The notes under the pieces: generated by a model
The model's input: only the letters and a program-made list of their open reading frames with translations
Told to the model about the DNA's origin: nothing
The model's database searches: none
Part shown: one piece after another, positions 62,954 through 64,000 of the stretch
How the letters are laid out: each line of letters opens with the position of its first letter
Position numbering within the stretch: position 1 is the stretch's first letter
Position numbers and translations under genes: made by a program
Assembly (NCBI GenBank): GCA_014237395.1
Contig: JABZFP010000030.1
Span: 186,001-250,000, forward strand
DNA length: 64,000 nucleotides
Source: Desulfobacteraceae bacterium
GTDB taxonomy: Bacteria; Desulfobacterota; Desulfobacteria; Desulfobacterales; UBA5852
Direction of reading: 5' to 3'

Positions 62954-64000
62954 ATGAAAAGACGCGATTTCTTATTAAAGGCAGGATGTTCGACTGTAGC
63001 CGCCGCCGCTGCACTTGCTGGATGTAGTGCTAAAGAAGAGGAAAAAAAGCCGGTGGCCGCTGCGAAGAAAGTTGGAGCCTCTGAGGCTCCTGCCGTTCAG
63101 ACGGCAAAAAAAACGACGATCAAGTGGCGTATGCAAACGTATGCGGGGCCCGCCCTGGCCGCGCATGTCTGCAAACCGGCCATCGATGCCTTCAATAAAG
63201 TGGCCAATGGCGAGATGGTGATCGAGCTCTACAATGCTGACCAGCTGGTGCCCACGGGCGAACTGTTCCGTGCCATGCAGAAGGGTACCATCGACTGTGT
63301 CCAGAGTGACGACGATTCCATTGCGGCGCCGGTGGATGTGTCCATCTTTGGGGCCTACTTCCCCTTTGCCTCGCGCTACTCGCTGGACGTTCCCGTGCTG
63401 TGGAACTGGTACGGCCTGAATGAAATCTGGGAAGAAGCCTTCTCGGAAGTAAAAGGCGTCAAGTGGCTGAGTGTCGGGGCCTGGGATCCGTGCAATTTTG
63501 CGACCACCAAGCCCATCCGGTCCCTGGCGGATCTCAAGGGCCTCAAAGTCTTCAGCTTCCCCACCGGCGGGCGCTTCATGCAGCAGTTCGGTGTGATCCC
63601 GGTGGCCCTACCCTGGGAAGATATCGAAATGGCGGTCCAGACCGGCGAACTGGACGGGGTGGCCTGGTCCGGCATCACCGAAGATTATACGGTGGGCTGG
63701 GCGGATGTCACCAAGTACTACCTGACCAACCCCATCTCCGGGGCCTGGGCCGGGTCATATTATGCCAACTCCGATTCCTGGGATTCCCTGCCGGAGCACC
63801 TGAAGACCCTGTTCCGGTTGTCCATGGACAGTTCGCACTACTATCGCCAGCACTGGTACTGGTGGGGGGAGGCGCATTACCGCACCAAGGGCGGGAAACT
63901 GGAGCTTACATCCATCCCCAATGACGAGTGGAAGATCGTGGAGGATGCGGCCCTCAAGTTCTGGGACGAGGCCGCCCAGGCGAGTCCCAGGAGTGCCAAG
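62954..64000 (+). CDS. dctP: TRAP transporter substrate-binding protein (DctP family), 3' end outside the window
   Basis: 349 codons seen, running off the right edge. It starts M-K-R-R-D-F-L-L-K-A-G, a twin-arginine type leader, with a lipobox L-A-G-C near residue 23, so it may be a Tat-exported lipoprotein. The DctP domain follows: W-R-M-Q-T-Y-A-G-P at the start, S-L-A-D-L-K-G-L-K near 191 and Q-T-G-E-L-D-G-V-A-W-S near 233. TRAP systems take up small organic acids or amines; this one probably delivers the substrate of the preceding enzymes. AAAGGAG precedes the ATG. Confidence 0.9.
   Translation, partial: MKRRDFLLKAGCSTVAAAAALAGCSAKEEEKKPVAAAKKVGASEAPAVQTAKKTTIKWRMQTYAGPALAAHVCKPAIDAFNKVANGEMVIELYNADQLVPTGELFRAMQKGTIDCVQSDDDSIAAPVDVSIFGAYFPFASRYSLDVPVLWNWYGLNEIWEEAFSEVKGVKWLSVGAWDPCNFATTKPIRSLADLKGLKVFSFPTGGRFMQQFGVIPVALPWEDIEMAVQTGELDGVAWSGITEDYTVGWADVTKYYLTNPISGAWAGSYYANSDSWDSLPEHLKTLFRLSMDSSHYYRQHWYWWGEAHYRTKGGKLELTSIPNDEWKIVEDAALKFWDEAAQASPRSAK

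Overview
The window looks like chromosome from an anaerobic, high-GC Desulfobacterota (a Desulfosarcina-like sulfate reducer is my best guess). The basis is gene content, not a marker gene: a tungsten-type aldehyde:ferredoxin oxidoreductase, an octaheme HAO-like cytochrome, a GlpC/HdrD-like CCG protein, a C_GCAxxG_C_C protein, PAS/REC hybrid kinases, a TRAP receptor and REP-like hairpins common in that group. No rRNA, tRNA, CRISPR array, IS transposase or phage gene was recognised.

Layout. 1-5.3 kb: the 3' part of a giant repeat-rich autotransporter. 5.9-12.4 kb: small metabolic and hypothetical genes (sulfite-oxidase-fold protein, C_GCAxxG_C_C, DUF3465, SixA, DHH phosphoesterase, EamA permease, flavin-split-barrel protein). 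12.4-14.6 kb: an RPH/PpsA-like phosphotransferase. 14.6-20.8 kb: a light-damage type cluster (DUF523-DUF1722, SDR-DUF2867, SRPBCC, class II photolyase) with an octaheme cytochrome inside it. 21-26.4 kb: TfoX-N protein, a low-GC HigBA-type toxin-antitoxin pair, an FKBP-methyltransferase fusion and an HD protein. 26.7-35.8 kb: an AttEFGH-like ABC exporter and lipocalin hydratase separated by a thioredoxin/CcdA/phosphatase/Fe-S/TauE gene block. 35.9-40.4 kb: two hybrid histidine kinases. 40.5-44.5 kb: a putative Fur-controlled DUF2318/FtsX-ABC metal operon.

44.8-47.7 kb holds the most interesting gene. On the minus strand at 45930-45166 lies a single 254-codon frame that reads as a MerB (organomercurial lyase) homologue. 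It is interrupted only by two in-frame TGA codons. These fall exactly where MerB has its two catalytic cysteines (Cys96 and Cys159 of the R831b enzyme), and the intervening Asp99 equivalent is kept. Each TGA is followed at a suitable distance by a small hairpin with G in the loop, the second being a perfect 7-bp stem with a GGTC loop. The simplest reading is a double-selenocysteine MerB-like organometal lyase. An MFS transporter is transcribed divergently from it.

48-57 kb: a monofunctional transglycosylase, two more hybrid kinases, a GspG-like pseudopilin and an RlpA lipoprotein. 57.5-64 kb: a catabolic operon of a glutamine-synthetase-family ligase, Fe-alcohol dehydrogenase, PuuD-type gamma-glutamyl hydrolase, AOR and a TRAP receptor. 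It looks like an anaerobic version of a gamma-glutamylated amine pathway, in which AOR could replace the NAD aldehyde dehydrogenase. Domain calls and alignments come from reading the translations and from memory of the families; no database search was run.
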